A model generated the notes under the pieces. The model was not told the origin of the DNA, made no database searches, and saw only the letters and a list, made by a program, of their open reading frames with translations. From contig JAKABA010000101.1 of assembly GCA_021802115.1 (NCBI GenBank), positions 1 to 13,331 of the forward strand: a stretch of 13,331 nucleotides of DNA, given 5' to 3'. This DNA comes from a bacterium. Lineage in GTDB: Bacteria > Chloroflexota > Dormibacteria > UBA8260 > Bog-877. The translations under genes were made by a program, and so were the position numbers. Positions 1 to 7,908 of the stretch are shown piece after piece. Position 1 is the stretch's first letter, and every line of letters starts with the position of its first letter.

Positions 1-49
1 GCTGTGCGTCCTGGCCATGGCCGACTGACCGGCGGAGTGGCTGCCCCGA

Positions 50-1240
50 TTGAGCTTCCTCGAAGGCCTGCACGGAGCCGTCGCCATCGCCCTGCTCGGG
101 GGATTGCTCTTCGCCGAGGAGGCCGGCGTTCCGCTGCCGTTCGCACCCGGGGAGCTGACCCTGCTCGCCGCCGGTCTCCTCATCGCCGCGGGAGGCCTGG
201 ACCCGTACGTGTTCATCCCGCTGGCCCTCGCCGCCTGCATCGCGGGCGCCCTGGTCGGATACACGTGGGCCCGTGCGGTGGGAGACCGCGGCCTCCAGGC
301 CCTGGCCCGGCGGCTGCACCAGCAGCGCGCTCTCGCGAGGGTCTCGACGCGGGTCAGGTCGGCCGGGTGGCTGGGCATCGCGGTGAGCCGGCTCATCCCC
401 GGGCTGCGCATCTACACGACGCTCGTCGCCGGCGCCATGCGGGTGCGCCCCACCACCTTCCTGCTCGGCATGGTCCCCGCCACCGCGGTCTGGATGGCCG
501 TGTTCGTGGCCCTCGGCGTGCTGGCGGGCGTCCCCATCGAGCACTTCTTCAGTGAGGTCGAGAGGCTGGCCGTTCAGGGCGCCATCCTGCTCGCCATGGG
601 CGTGGGCTGCTACCTCGCGATCCGGAGGACCCCCGCATCGTCGGGGGCCGGCCTGGTGCGGCTCCCCCGACCGGTGCGCGTCGGGGTCGCCGCCGCCGTC
701 GACATCGGCGTGGTCGCGAGCGTGAGCACGGGCCTGCTCGCCGTGGGGCGGCTGCTCGGTCTCGGACTGCAGGCCGGCTGGCTGGACGCGGTCGTGGCAC
801 TGCTCGTCATCACCGGGTTCTACGTCGTCATCGCCCGGCGCAGCGGGGGTGCGACCGTCGGGGAGGCGCTCCTCCAGACCAGCTACGCCACCGCCCAGCG
901 CCTTCCGATCCAGCCCCGCGCGGCCCTGCGCGCTGCCCGCGCCCTCCTGGCCGGGAGCGGCGATGACCTCTCCCAGACGTCCGCCCTGCTCCGCGCGCTG
1001 GGCGACCCGGAGCGCCTGCGCATCGTCGGTCATCTGCTGGAGCGGTCGCGAACCGTCCCGGAGCTGGCCTCGCTGGTGCGCCAGCCGCCCTTCGAGGTGC
1101 GGCACCAGCTCGAGCGGCTCTCGTCCACGGGAGCGCTGGTCGTCACGGGGGATGAGCCCGACGCCGTCTACGCCGTCCGGCCCGATCTCGGCCGGGCTCT
1201 GGCTCGGCTTCTGGCGCTCAGGCCATCCACGGAGCCCTGA
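50..1240 (+). CDS. DedA (VTT) membrane protein fused to an RDD-like domain and a C-terminal ArsR-type winged helix
   Basis: This 396-residue protein has three parts. Residues 1-192 match the DedA/SNARE-associated family of membrane proteins linked to lipid flipping and envelope homeostasis: an acidic EEAGVPLPFAPGE stretch (23-35), GYTWARAVGD (70-79) and the signature SRLIPGLRIYTTLVAG (113-128), with about five hydrophobic segments. Residues 207-280 resemble an RDD domain: an Arg/Asp-containing first helix (R210, D218), D246 leading a second helix, then GGATVGEAL. Residues 308-390 read as an ArsR-type winged helix (ALLRALGDPERLRIVGHLL, then VRHQLERLSSTGALV) with no cysteine metal site. The TTG start at 50 lies 12 nt after GGCGGAG, and an in-frame stop at 26-28 limits upstream extension. 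Family DedA proteins are usually about 200 residues, so the C-terminal half is an addition. The DedA and winged-helix calls are strong and RDD is moderate. A membrane-tethered regulator is inference. Confidence 0.88.
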   Translation: MSFLEGLHGAVAIALLGGLLFAEEAGVPLPFAPGELTLLAAGLLIAAGGLDPYVFIPLALAACIAGALVGYTWARAVGDRGLQALARRLHQQRALARVSTRVRSAGWLGIAVSRLIPGLRIYTTLVAGAMRVRPTTFLLGMVPATAVWMAVFVALGVLAGVPIEHFFSEVERLAVQGAILLAMGVGCYLAIRRTPASSGAGLVRLPRPVRVGVAAAVDIGVVASVSTGLLAVGRLLGLGLQAGWLDAVVALLVITGFYVVIARRSGGATVGEALLQTSYATAQRLPIQPRAALRAARALLAGSGDDLSQTSALLRALGDPERLRIVGHLLERSRTVPELASLVRQPPFEVRHQLERLSSTGALVVTGDEPDAVYAVRPDLGRALARLLALRPSTEP

Positions 1241-1250
1241 CGCACCACCG

Positions 1251-1296
1251 CGGAGGAGCCCCCCTCCTCGGACACGGTCCCCCGGGCCGGGGACCG
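1251..1296. terminator. Two GC-rich hairpins between convergent genes, probable bidirectional terminator
   Basis: GAGGAG (1253-1258) pairs with CTCCTC (1264-1269) around a five-C loop. A second stem, CGGTCCCC (1275-1282) with GGGGACCG (1289-1296), closes on six bases. They fill the gap between the stop codons of the DedA fusion and the PfpI gene. There is no U-run, so a classical intrinsic terminator is not proven. Confidence 0.45.
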
Positions 1297-1324
1297 GCGC
1301 CGTGCGCGGCGGACGCCTGGCGGA

Positions 1325-1915
1325 TCAGACGGTGGCCGCCTGCGCCTCGGGGAGAGGCGCCCTCTCGCGCAGCAGGGCGATGAAGGCGCGCATCCACACC
1401 GGGTGATCGGGCCAGGCACGCGCCGACACCATCATGCCGTCGACCACGCCACCCGCGTCCACGAACTCCGCGCCCGCCGCCCTCACGTCGGGCTCCAGGG
1501 CCGGATAGGCGGCGGAGCGCCGGCCTCGCAGCACGCCCGCGGCGGCGAGCGCGAGCGGAGCGTGGCAGATCTGGGCGACCGGCTTGGACTCCCCGAAGAA
1601 GTGACGCACGATCCGCTGCACGTCGGGGTCGTTGCGGATGTACTCGGGCGCCCGCCCGCCGGGGATCACCAGGGCGGCGTACTCGGCGGGATCCACGTCC
1701 CGGAAGGCGACGTCGGCGGGCCACGTGTAGCCGGGCTTCTCCGTGTAGGTGTCAAAGCCGTCGACGAAGTCGTGGACGACGAACTGGAGCTTCTTGCGCG
1801 TGGGCCCGGCGATGTGGACCGTGTAGCCCTCCTCGAGGAGGCGCTGGTAGGGGTACATGACCTCCAGCGACTCCGCCGCATCGCCGGCCAGGATCAGGAT
1901 CTTCGGGTTCGCCAT
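1325..1915 (-). CDS. DJ-1/PfpI family protein
   Basis: The 196-residue protein has the DJ-1/PfpI fold markers: an N-terminal strand KILILAGDAAES with the conserved Glu (E15), the VIPGGRAPEYIR loop (83-94), and the nucleophile elbow QICHAPLALAAAG (115-127) with Cys117 and His118. Members of this superfamily include cysteine peptidases, glyoxalases/deglycases and stress chaperones. The substrate here cannot be read from sequence. I chose the ATG at 1915 because GGAGG lies 8 nt upstream. The ATG at 1921 is only 2 nt from it, and a longer frame starting at 1972 would run over the likely -10 box. The gene is monocistronic and converges with the DedA fusion. Its length is close to the family norm. 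Confidence 0.9.
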   Translation of the reverse strand: MANPKILILAGDAAESLEVMYPYQRLLEEGYTVHIAGPTRKKLQFVVHDFVDGFDTYTEKPGYTWPADVAFRDVDPAEYAALVIPGGRAPEYIRNDPDVQRIVRHFFGESKPVAQICHAPLALAAAGVLRGRRSAAYPALEPDVRAAGAEFVDAGGVVDGMMVSARAWPDHPVWMRAFIALLRERAPLPEAQAATV

Positions 1916-1970
1916 CGCCATGGCCTCCGTGGGAGAGCGCCGGGGGACCACCGGGGCGCGCGTCCAGCTC

Positions 1971-2010
1971 ATCGTAGCCGGACACCACCGGGCGTCAAGG
2001 CCGGGTGGTG
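1971..2010 (-). promoter_or_regulatory. Promoter of the PfpI gene overlapped by an inverted-repeat operator
   Basis: Reading the minus strand, TTGACG (1998-1993) is followed after 16 nt by TACGAT (1976-1971), giving a sigma70-like promoter about 50 nt before the chosen start. CACCACC (1983-1989) and GGTGGTG (2004-2010), with an inner GGC/GCC pair, form a dyad whose loop contains the -35 box. A repressor bound here would block the -35 element. The operator role is inference. Confidence 0.5.
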
Positions 2011-2066
2011 GGTCCCTCGACCACCCCCCACGGCCGCGGACCGTCAGGGCACCCCCGAGCCGCTGG

Positions 2067-2072
2067 TATCAT
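2067..2072 (+). promoter_or_regulatory. Likely -10 box of tRNA-Pro
   Basis: TATCAT lies 10 bases before the first tRNA base, at the expected distance for transcription starting near the mature 5' end. The expected -35 position (about 2044-2049) holds TCAGGG, which is poor. Confidence 0.4.
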
Positions 2073-2081
2073 CCCCTCGAT

Positions 2082-2159
2082 CGGGAAGTAGCTCAGCCAG
2101 GTTAGAGTGCACGGTTCGGGACCGTGAGGTCGCGAGTTCGAATCTCGCCTTCCCGACCA
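2082..2159 (+). tRNA. tRNA-Pro, anticodon CGG, with encoded CCA
   Basis: The acceptor stem CGGGAAG (2082-2088) pairs perfectly with CTTCCCG (2149-2155), followed by discriminator A and CCA. The C1-G72 pair is typical of bacterial tRNA-Pro. The anticodon stem CACGG/CCGTG closes a seven-base loop TTCGGGA, so the anticodon is CGG and decodes CCG. The D arm carries AGCTCAGCCAGGTTAGAG and the T arm contains GTTCGAATC. It looks fully intact. A degenerate partial copy of this locus lies near 12898-12971. Confidence 0.97.
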
Positions 2160-2165
2160 CCCTGC

Positions 2166-2206
2166 GCCCGGCCCGGGTGGCGCGCCGGGTGCCGCGGCGG
2201 CCTGCC
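2166..2206 (+). repeat. Left copy of a 41-bp direct repeat in the tRNA-Pro 3' flank
   Basis: This stretch begins 7 bases after the tRNA CCA and matches 12931-12971 at 38 of 41 positions, in the same orientation. It also contains CCCGGC/GCCGGG complementary arms that could fold downstream of the tRNA. The repeat marks the left limit of a possible 10.8-kb inserted interval. Confidence 0.75.
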
Positions 2207-2222
2207 ACCAGAACGCTTGCGC

Positions 2223-2251
2223 TTGACCGGATCGACGTCATCCTCGATACT
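2223..2251 (+). promoter_or_regulatory. Sigma70-like promoter of the XRE-type regulator
   Basis: TTGACC (2223-2228) and GATACT (2246-2251) are separated by exactly 17 bp. A transcript would start near 2258, about 40 nt before the GTG at 2300. Confidence 0.55.
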
Positions 2252-2271
2252 CGCTGTCGGTGATGGGTGGG

Positions 2272-2324
2272 GTGAGTGAGACGGGGACTCAGGATTGGCG
2301 TGAGTGAGACGGGGACGCAGGATT
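2272..2324 (+). repeat. Tandem duplication with 28-bp period at the XRE gene start
   Basis: GTGAGTGAGACGGGGAC followed by T/G and CAGGATT occurs at 2272-2296 and again at 2300-2324, with one mismatch in 25 bases. The period is not a multiple of three, so the two copies put the same GTG codons in different frames. Only the second copy's first GTG (2300) opens the regulator frame with AGGA placed 5 nt upstream. Confidence 0.85.
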
Positions 2325-2878
2325 TCGGAGCTCTGCTGCGCGCCCATCGCCGCGACGCTCGCCTGACCCAGGAGGAGCTGGCCGAGCGCACCGGCTACAG
2401 CTCCGACTACCTGAGCAAGCTGGAGCGGGCGCAGCGCCGCCCCTCGGCCCGCGCCGTCGAGGCCGTGACCTTGGCCCTGGGCCTCAACGCTGCCGGGCGG
2501 GCCCGGCTGGAAGAGGCGCTGCACGGGGGACCGGCAATCGCCAGCGGAGCCGGGGCGGTCCGGCCCGCCCGGTCGGATGAGGTCGACCGAATGTGCCGCC
2601 AGCTCCGGCTGAGGGCCGCGGCGCTGGAGGCCCTGGCCGCACTCGCCGCGAGCGCCGCCGCAGCGACCGCCGCGGCGGCGCGGGGCGATCTCGAAGGTGC
2701 GCTCGGACACACGGGCCAGGTCCGGTGCGCAACCGAGCTCCTCGAGGCCCGCCTGCGGGCGCTGCTCGCCACGGGGGACGGTCAGAGGATCGGGAGCAGC
2801 GCGTTCCAGGCGGCGACCAGCGCCGATGGAGAGCCGGAGGTCAGCGCCTCGTCTGCCTGGGCGACCAGGGAGGCGTAG
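2300..2878 (+). CDS. XRE-family helix-turn-helix regulator with an alanine-rich C-terminal region
   Basis: The 192-residue product starts at GTG 2300, with AGGA 5 nt upstream. Residues 10-62 form a clear Cro/C1-type HTH: GALLRAHRRDARLTQEELAE, then TGYSSDYLSKLERAQRRPSA and an AVTLALGL helix. Residues 95-160 are strongly helical and alanine-rich, suggesting a dimerisation or coiled segment, with no recognised sensor domain. The last 30 or so residues are read from DNA that is antisense to the end of the giant secreted-protein gene (overlap 2782-2878), so the natural C-terminus may be poorly constrained. In-frame extension to GTG 2276 is possible but would add an unconserved leader made by the tandem duplication. 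The target genes are unknown. An autoregulatory role, or control of the convergent neighbour, is inference. Confidence 0.8.
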   Translation: MSETGTQDFGALLRAHRRDARLTQEELAERTGYSSDYLSKLERAQRRPSARAVEAVTLALGLNAAGRARLEEALHGGPAIASGAGAVRPARSDEVDRMCRQLRLRAAALEALAALAASAAAATAAAARGDLEGALGHTGQVRCATELLEARLRALLATGDGQRIGSSAFQAATSADGEPEVSASSAWATREA

Positions 2879-5800
2879 GGGACAGCGTCCGGGCCCACGG
2901 GCTGGGTCCAGTCCCAGCTGCCGTTGGCGAAGTCGAGCAGCGAGGTGAGCAGGGTGCGCCCGAGCTGGGCTGACACCTTCTCCTGGGGGTTCAGCCCCCC
3001 GAGGTCGGGCTGGAGGATCGCCGCAGCGGAGGACAGCGTGAGCGGCGTGCTGCCGAAGGCCGAGCTCAGGTGCTGGGCGATGTCGAGGTAGCACTGGAGC
3101 CGGGCGGCGCTGAACTGGCCACCCCTGTTGCCATCCAGGGCCCCCCTCAGCTGCTCGAGCCAGTACCCGGGACCCTCGGGCAGGGCACCGAGGGGAGCGG
3201 TGACCACCACCGGCGTGGTCAGGGTCGGTGCCGAGAGGGTGTCCGCATCGGTCACCGTGGTCCTCACCTGGTAGAGGCAGGGGCTGGCGAAGATGTGGGT
3301 CACCGGACCCGCGGGGACGCTGCCGGACGGGAAGCCGTAGCCGTACAGCCCCGAGCTGGGCCCGCTGGTCGGCGCAGGCACCAGCACCTTGCTGCTGGTC
3401 CCGTCGGCCCAGTCGATGCCGAAGGTCAGCACCGCCTCCGGGGAGATGTCCTGCGCCTCGCCGGTCCAGGTCACGGAGGTCCCCGCATGGGTGAACACGG
3501 TGCCCTGGTCCACGGTGGCCCCCGCGGTGGGCGCGAGCGTGGTGTCCTTGGGAGCGACGTCGTCAACGGTCACCGAGGTGGCGGCGCCGACCGCTGTGCC
3601 GTCCGCCTCGCTGATGCTGACGCTGATCGGTTCACTCTGTGACGGGGCTCCACTCGGCACCAGCCGCTCGTAGACGTGGGTGGCCGAGAAGGTTCCGTCC
3701 GCACCCACCGTCACCTGGCTGTGAGCGGTCCCGTCGCCCCAGCCGATGGTCGCCGTGGTCACCTCGCCGGACTCCGGATCGGCGATCTGGCCCGTCACGG
3801 TCACCGTCGACATGATGTCCACCGTCCCCGGCGACACCGTGAGGGAGCTCAGCGAGAGCGGCCTGTCCAGCACCGAGACCTGCTGGGTGACGGTGGTGCT
3901 GACCCCGCTGGCCGAGGCGGTCACGGTGAATGGGCTCTTGCTGCCGTCGCTCGCGGTCTCGTCGGCGTAGGTGTGGGTGGCGCTGTACTGGCCGTTCTGC
4001 ACCGAGGCGGTGCTGGTGCTGCCGTCCCCCCAGTCGACGGAGACCTGGGTGACGGAGCTGTTCTCGACGTAGCCGCTTGCGGTCACCGCTCCCCCTTCGT
4101 GCACCCACGACCGCGTGAGGGAGAGGGTGAGCGGGGGCACCTGGTCACTGCTGGTGGGTGTGGTGCAGCTGCCCTCATTGTTGCCGCTGTAGAGGGCGTT
4201 GAGGGTGCTCTGACTGAGGGTTTGGTCGGTCGGGTTGGTGAGGCTCGAGTCCAGGGTCGTCGGCGAGGGGCCGGAGAAGGTCACCGAATGACCCAGCGAG
4301 GAGACCTGAAGCGTGGTGTTGCTCTCGTAGCTGGTCGCGTAATCCGCGGTGGACATGGCGCAGGTGATCGAGCTGGGAGCCGGCGGGTCGACGCTGTGGA
4401 TCCGGGTGGCGACCTCCCCGGGGGTGGCCCCGGAGGGAAGGCTGAGACCTGCCTGACTGATCTCGCCGCTCACCGCGGGGTCGGCGAACTGCCGCTGCGC
4501 CCCGGCGACGTCGGAGCTGCAGATCGGCGCCGAGCCCGGGAGCTCGGTCCCGCACAGCCCGGAGATGCTGAAGCCGGGGACGATGGTGACGGTCGTGCAC
4601 TGGCTGGGGTCGAAGGGATCGCAGATCGTCTGCTGGACGCCGCCGAAGCTGACCCCGTGGAGCGCGTCGTGGAGGATGGTGCCGGTGGGCAGGTCCAGCC
4701 AGCCGAACCCGGCCTTGTTCAGATCGTTGTTGATGTTGTTGACGGTGCCCTGGACGTTGGAGAAGGCGCTCTCGACGCTGTTCCAGTTGCCCTGCAGCGC
4801 GCTGCTGACCGAGGCGTAGCCGCTCTGGAAACCGCTCTGGATGTCGCTGTACACCGTGTCACCAGTGGGAGCGAGGTAGGTCTGGTACCAGCTGTCTGCG
4901 GTGTTCCCCACCGTGTCCATGGCCCCGGTGATCTTGGTGCCTGCGGTCTGGAAGTCCTGCCCCAGGGTGTTGAACCAGTCGGTGACGTTGAAGCCCGGAT
5001 CGCTGAGGCTGAGGGTGCCTGTGGCGTGGATGTGCGCGCTCAGCCCGCCGATGGTGACCTGGCCGTCGAGCAGGAGGTTCTGGGTGCCCACATCGAGGGT
5101 CAGGTTGCCACTGGCCCACACCGGTGCGTTGCTTCCCTCGCTGGCGTAGAGCGCGGGATCGAGGAGCTGGCCTCCGCCTGAGATGTCGATCTGCACCTCC
5201 GAGCTGCTCAGGGTGACCTCCAGGTCGGTGGGCGAGAAGGAGAGCGGCCCCGCCGACCAGCCCTTGACGTAGCCCGCACCGGTGATGGCGGGTGTCGAGC
5301 CGCTGGTGTTGACGGAGAGGAGCACGGTGGCCAAGCAGGAGGAGTCGTCCTTGCAGGACGTGGTCGCGTGCGGGGCGCTGGTGGTGGGCGGCAGGCAGGC
5401 CGGTGCCTCCCCGCCATCCTGCGTCGAGCCGTTGGTCAGCACCAGATCCGCGGAAAGATAGAAGCCCTTCTGGAGGCAGAGGGAGGAGTCGTTCACCTGG
5501 GAGAACGAGAGGTAGAGGTTGTCCAGCCCGAGCGGCGGCAGGGCGCTGGTGTTCACGCTCTTGCCGGTGACCTGGTGGTAGAGCGAGGCGAGGTCACTGA
5601 TGGAGATGCCGCTGTGGCTGGCCACGGTGAACCCCTCGAGGTTGATCCAGGGAGCGTCGGGAGTGAGCGTCAGGTCGATGGCTGCGGTGAGGTCGGTGGA
5701 GCCGATGTCCATCGAACCCCGTGCCCCGAGGGTCAGGCCGCCGCCGTTGGCGGTGGTGACGCCGAGCTGCAGGGTGAGGTTGTAGATGGTGAGCCACTGG

Positions 5801-7908
5801 GCCGGTGAGGGCAGGGTCCAGCCCTCGGTCGCGGCGAGCGACCCGGTGAGGGTCGCCGAGACGCCGCTGTCCGAGATGCTGAGCTCGGCATCCACGCTGA
5901 CGCTGAGGCAGACGTCACCGCTGTTCACAGTCACCCCCTGGGGGCAGGGGCTGCCCCCCGAGCCCGGGCCGACCAGGGTGAGGTTGCCGTCGACCGTGAA
6001 GGCAAAGGTTCCGCTGGTTTCGGAGATCTCGAGGCTGACCGCCACCTGCCGAAGCGTGCTGCTCGGGTTGCTGCTCACCGTGATCACCGGGAGGTGGACG
6101 GTGAGGCTGGTGGTGGTGCCCCCGAAGAGGGGGATCTGGCCGTCGACCACCAGCGGGCCGCTGAGCGAGACATCGAGCTTCTGGAAGAAGCCGGAGATCG
6201 AGGAGGGCATGTCCACGCTCGCCGAGATGCCGACCCCGGCGGGGACGTCGACCGTGAAGTCCTGGCAGGTCAGGTCCGACGAGGGGCAGAGCACTCCCTG
6301 GAAGTACTGCAGCGTCGCCGGGTCGAGGCTGCCGGCGTCCTCCTTGAAGGCGGCCGTGGCGAAGACCACAGAGACGTCGGGCAGGGTGAAGTCCGGGGAG
6401 ATTGACGATCCGACCAAGTCGCTCAGGGTCACGCTGGTGTTGGTGGGGTGAGCCGCCACCAGGAGCGGGCCCCCGGAGGTGTAGCGGATCAGGATGTCAC
6501 TGCTGTACGCCGTCGATCCGATCGTGATCGATGCGGTGCCGGTGGCCGCGACGGTGACGCTCCCCGATGTGGGCACCTCCACGGAGATGGTGAGGTCGCT
6601 GAGCGACAGAGTCGGGGCGGCCGGGGGCAGGGTGACACCCAGGGCGCTCGCCAGGTTGCCGGACGTGATGGAGGCCGTCGTGCTCAGGCTGGCCGACAAC
6701 CCGGTGGCGGATCCGAGCGTGGCGGAGACTGTGTAGTCGGTCCCGGAGATGGTCGCGTCAGCCGAGAGGGTCACGCTCACGCTCCCCTTGGTGAGCGTGC
6801 CGGAGAGGCTGGCGCTGTTCAGGGTGAGCCAGGTCTGCCCGAAGGCGTTGTCCATGGTCCCCAGCGACGCGCTGAGGTCCAGCTCGACGCCCGACCCGGG
6901 GTTCGCGATGGTGATGCTGGCAGTGGTCGAGATCGGTGATGCGGTGGCGGGCAGGGTGACCTCGGCTGCGCCCGACACACTGACGGACCAGGTGCCGGCG
7001 CTCGCCCCCTGGACCGAGAGGGTGACGGGGTTGGTCAACGAGAGCCAGCTCGGGGTCGAGAAGGAGAGGTTCACGCTCGCGGTGAGCGAGAGCTGCGCGG
7101 ATGCGCTGGGTGGGGTGGTGCCCGCGAACCACGAGACCGATGCGGTGAGCGAGCCATCCAGCTCGATGCCCGACGAGGACAAACCGAGATCCTGCAACCC
7201 CGTGGCCAGGTCCCCGGTGGCATCCACGATGCCGCGGAAGGTCACGCCGGACCCGGCGATGGTGAGATCGCCGGAGCTGCCGGTTGGCAGACCATCGGTG
7301 AGGAACGACTGCGCGGAGGCGGGCAGGTCAGCGACCGTGATCGTGGTGCCCGAGGAGGCGTCGGTGACCGCGACCCAGGCCGACGACAGGTTGACTCCCA
7401 GGCTCGCGGTCCCCATGGGCGAGACCAGGCTGGAGAGGTCGACGCTCTGAATGCTGAAGAGGATGCTGAACACCGGCGAGGTGGCGGTGTCGCTGGTCCA
7501 CTGACCCACCACCAGGACGTCCGCGGACTCGCCGAGGACTGTGGCCGTCCCCTTCAGGGTCAGGACCGTGCAGGTGCTCGCCGATGGTGCGGCATCGATG
7601 GCGAGGCCGGTCTCGGTCAGCGAGGCGAAGTTGGTCGGACCGATCGGGAGGGTCGCCTGGGTGCCGGCGGAGGCGTCGGTCTCGAGCGTGGTGTAGGCCT
7701 GCGGGCAGCTCATCGTGCCGAGCGGAACACCGGTGTGGGACGGGCCCGTGATCACGGCATTGAGGAGCGACTGCGCCTGCGCGGCGCTCGGCAAGACCAA
7801 GGCGACCAGCAGCGCGACGAGGGAGGCCCCCAGGGCAAGCCACACCCGGCGGAGGCCACGCAGGTGGCGCACCCACGCACGAAGACGATCCGCAGCGGTG
7901 GCTCGCAT
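2782..7908 (-). CDS. Giant secreted, beta-rich surface protein with three PKD domains
   Basis: The 1708-residue product has a Sec-type signal peptide: an Arg-rich start, a hydrophobic core (23-40) and an AQA-type cleavage site near residue 46. Residues 50-970 are Ser/Thr/Gly/Val-rich alternating strands with recurring Trp-led elements: WLSLTNP (288), WLTLNS (360), WLTIYN (705), WINLEG (754). Residues 971-1068 are a helical, amphipathic Asn/Gln/Ser-rich insert. Three PKD-like domains follow, with cores VDWGDGS (1291) ending THTY, IGWGDGT (1388) ending THVY, and IDWADGT (1498) ending THIF. Residues 1578-1708 are a helical C-terminal domain. About 20 cysteines suggest disulfides outside the cell. 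There is no LPXTG motif or C-terminal membrane helix, so anchoring is unclear. ATG 7908 is preferred because AAGAGG sits 9 nt upstream; the ATG at 7917 abuts it. An adhesion or matrix role is inference. No enzymatic motif was seen. Confidence 0.9.
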   Translation of the reverse strand: MRATAADRLRAWVRHLRGLRRVWLALGASLVALLVALVLPSAAQAQSLLNAVITGPSHTGVPLGTMSCPQAYTTLETDASAGTQATLPIGPTNFASLTETGLAIDAAPSASTCTVLTLKGTATVLGESADVLVVGQWTSDTATSPVFSILFSIQSVDLSSLVSPMGTASLGVNLSSAWVAVTDASSGTTITVADLPASAQSFLTDGLPTGSSGDLTIAGSGVTFRGIVDATGDLATGLQDLGLSSSGIELDGSLTASVSWFAGTTPPSASAQLSLTASVNLSFSTPSWLSLTNPVTLSVQGASAGTWSVSVSGAAEVTLPATASPISTTASITIANPGSGVELDLSASLGTMDNAFGQTWLTLNSASLSGTLTKGSVSVTLSADATISGTDYTVSATLGSATGLSASLSTTASITSGNLASALGVTLPPAAPTLSLSDLTISVEVPTSGSVTVAATGTASITIGSTAYSSDILIRYTSGGPLLVAAHPTNTSVTLSDLVGSSISPDFTLPDVSVVFATAAFKEDAGSLDPATLQYFQGVLCPSSDLTCQDFTVDVPAGVGISASVDMPSSISGFFQKLDVSLSGPLVVDGQIPLFGGTTTSLTVHLPVITVSSNPSSTLRQVAVSLEISETSGTFAFTVDGNLTLVGPGSGGSPCPQGVTVNSGDVCLSVSVDAELSISDSGVSATLTGSLAATEGWTLPSPAQWLTIYNLTLQLGVTTANGGGLTLGARGSMDIGSTDLTAAIDLTLTPDAPWINLEGFTVASHSGISISDLASLYHQVTGKSVNTSALPPLGLDNLYLSFSQVNDSSLCLQKGFYLSADLVLTNGSTQDGGEAPACLPPTTSAPHATTSCKDDSSCLATVLLSVNTSGSTPAITGAGYVKGWSAGPLSFSPTDLEVTLSSSEVQIDISGGGQLLDPALYASEGSNAPVWASGNLTLDVGTQNLLLDGQVTIGGLSAHIHATGTLSLSDPGFNVTDWFNTLGQDFQTAGTKITGAMDTVGNTADSWYQTYLAPTGDTVYSDIQSGFQSGYASVSSALQGNWNSVESAFSNVQGTVNNINNDLNKAGFGWLDLPTGTILHDALHGVSFGGVQQTICDPFDPSQCTTVTIVPGFSISGLCGTELPGSAPICSSDVAGAQRQFADPAVSGEISQAGLSLPSGATPGEVATRIHSVDPPAPSSITCAMSTADYATSYESNTTLQVSSLGHSVTFSGPSPTTLDSSLTNPTDQTLSQSTLNALYSGNNEGSCTTPTSSDQVPPLTLSLTRSWVHEGGAVTASGYVENSSVTQVSVDWGDGSTSTASVQNGQYSATHTYADETASDGSKSPFTVTASASGVSTTVTQQVSVLDRPLSLSSLTVSPGTVDIMSTVTVTGQIADPESGEVTTATIGWGDGTAHSQVTVGADGTFSATHVYERLVPSGAPSQSEPISVSISEADGTAVGAATSVTVDDVAPKDTTLAPTAGATVDQGTVFTHAGTSVTWTGEAQDISPEAVLTFGIDWADGTSSKVLVPAPTSGPSSGLYGYGFPSGSVPAGPVTHIFASPCLYQVRTTVTDADTLSAPTLTTPVVVTAPLGALPEGPGYWLEQLRGALDGNRGGQFSAARLQCYLDIAQHLSSAFGSTPLTLSSAAAILQPDLGGLNPQEKVSAQLGRTLLTSLLDFANGSWDWTQPVGPDAVPYASLVAQADEALTSGSPSALVAAWNALLPIL

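Noticed and set aside
2..28. Possible tail of an upstream gene (LCVLAMAD then stop)
   Set aside because: Nine codons at the window edge are too short to support a call, although the stop at 26-28 is useful for limiting the DedA start.
1403..2263. 286-codon plus-strand frame across the PfpI gene and tRNA
   Set aside because: It is antisense to the PfpI gene and reads through the tRNA. It has shadow composition and no conserved motif.
2044..2391. Minus-strand peptide containing GKARFELATSRSRTV
   Set aside because: This is the familiar false protein obtained by translating the antisense of a tRNA gene. The minus-strand frame at 2102-3094 has the same origin.
3676..5181. 501-codon plus-strand open frame inside the giant gene
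   Set aside because: It is antisense to the secreted-protein gene. Its Gly/Arg/Ala/Val-rich composition reflects high-GC shadow coding, with no motif or ribosome site. Similar shadows at 6448-7450 are rejected for the same reason.
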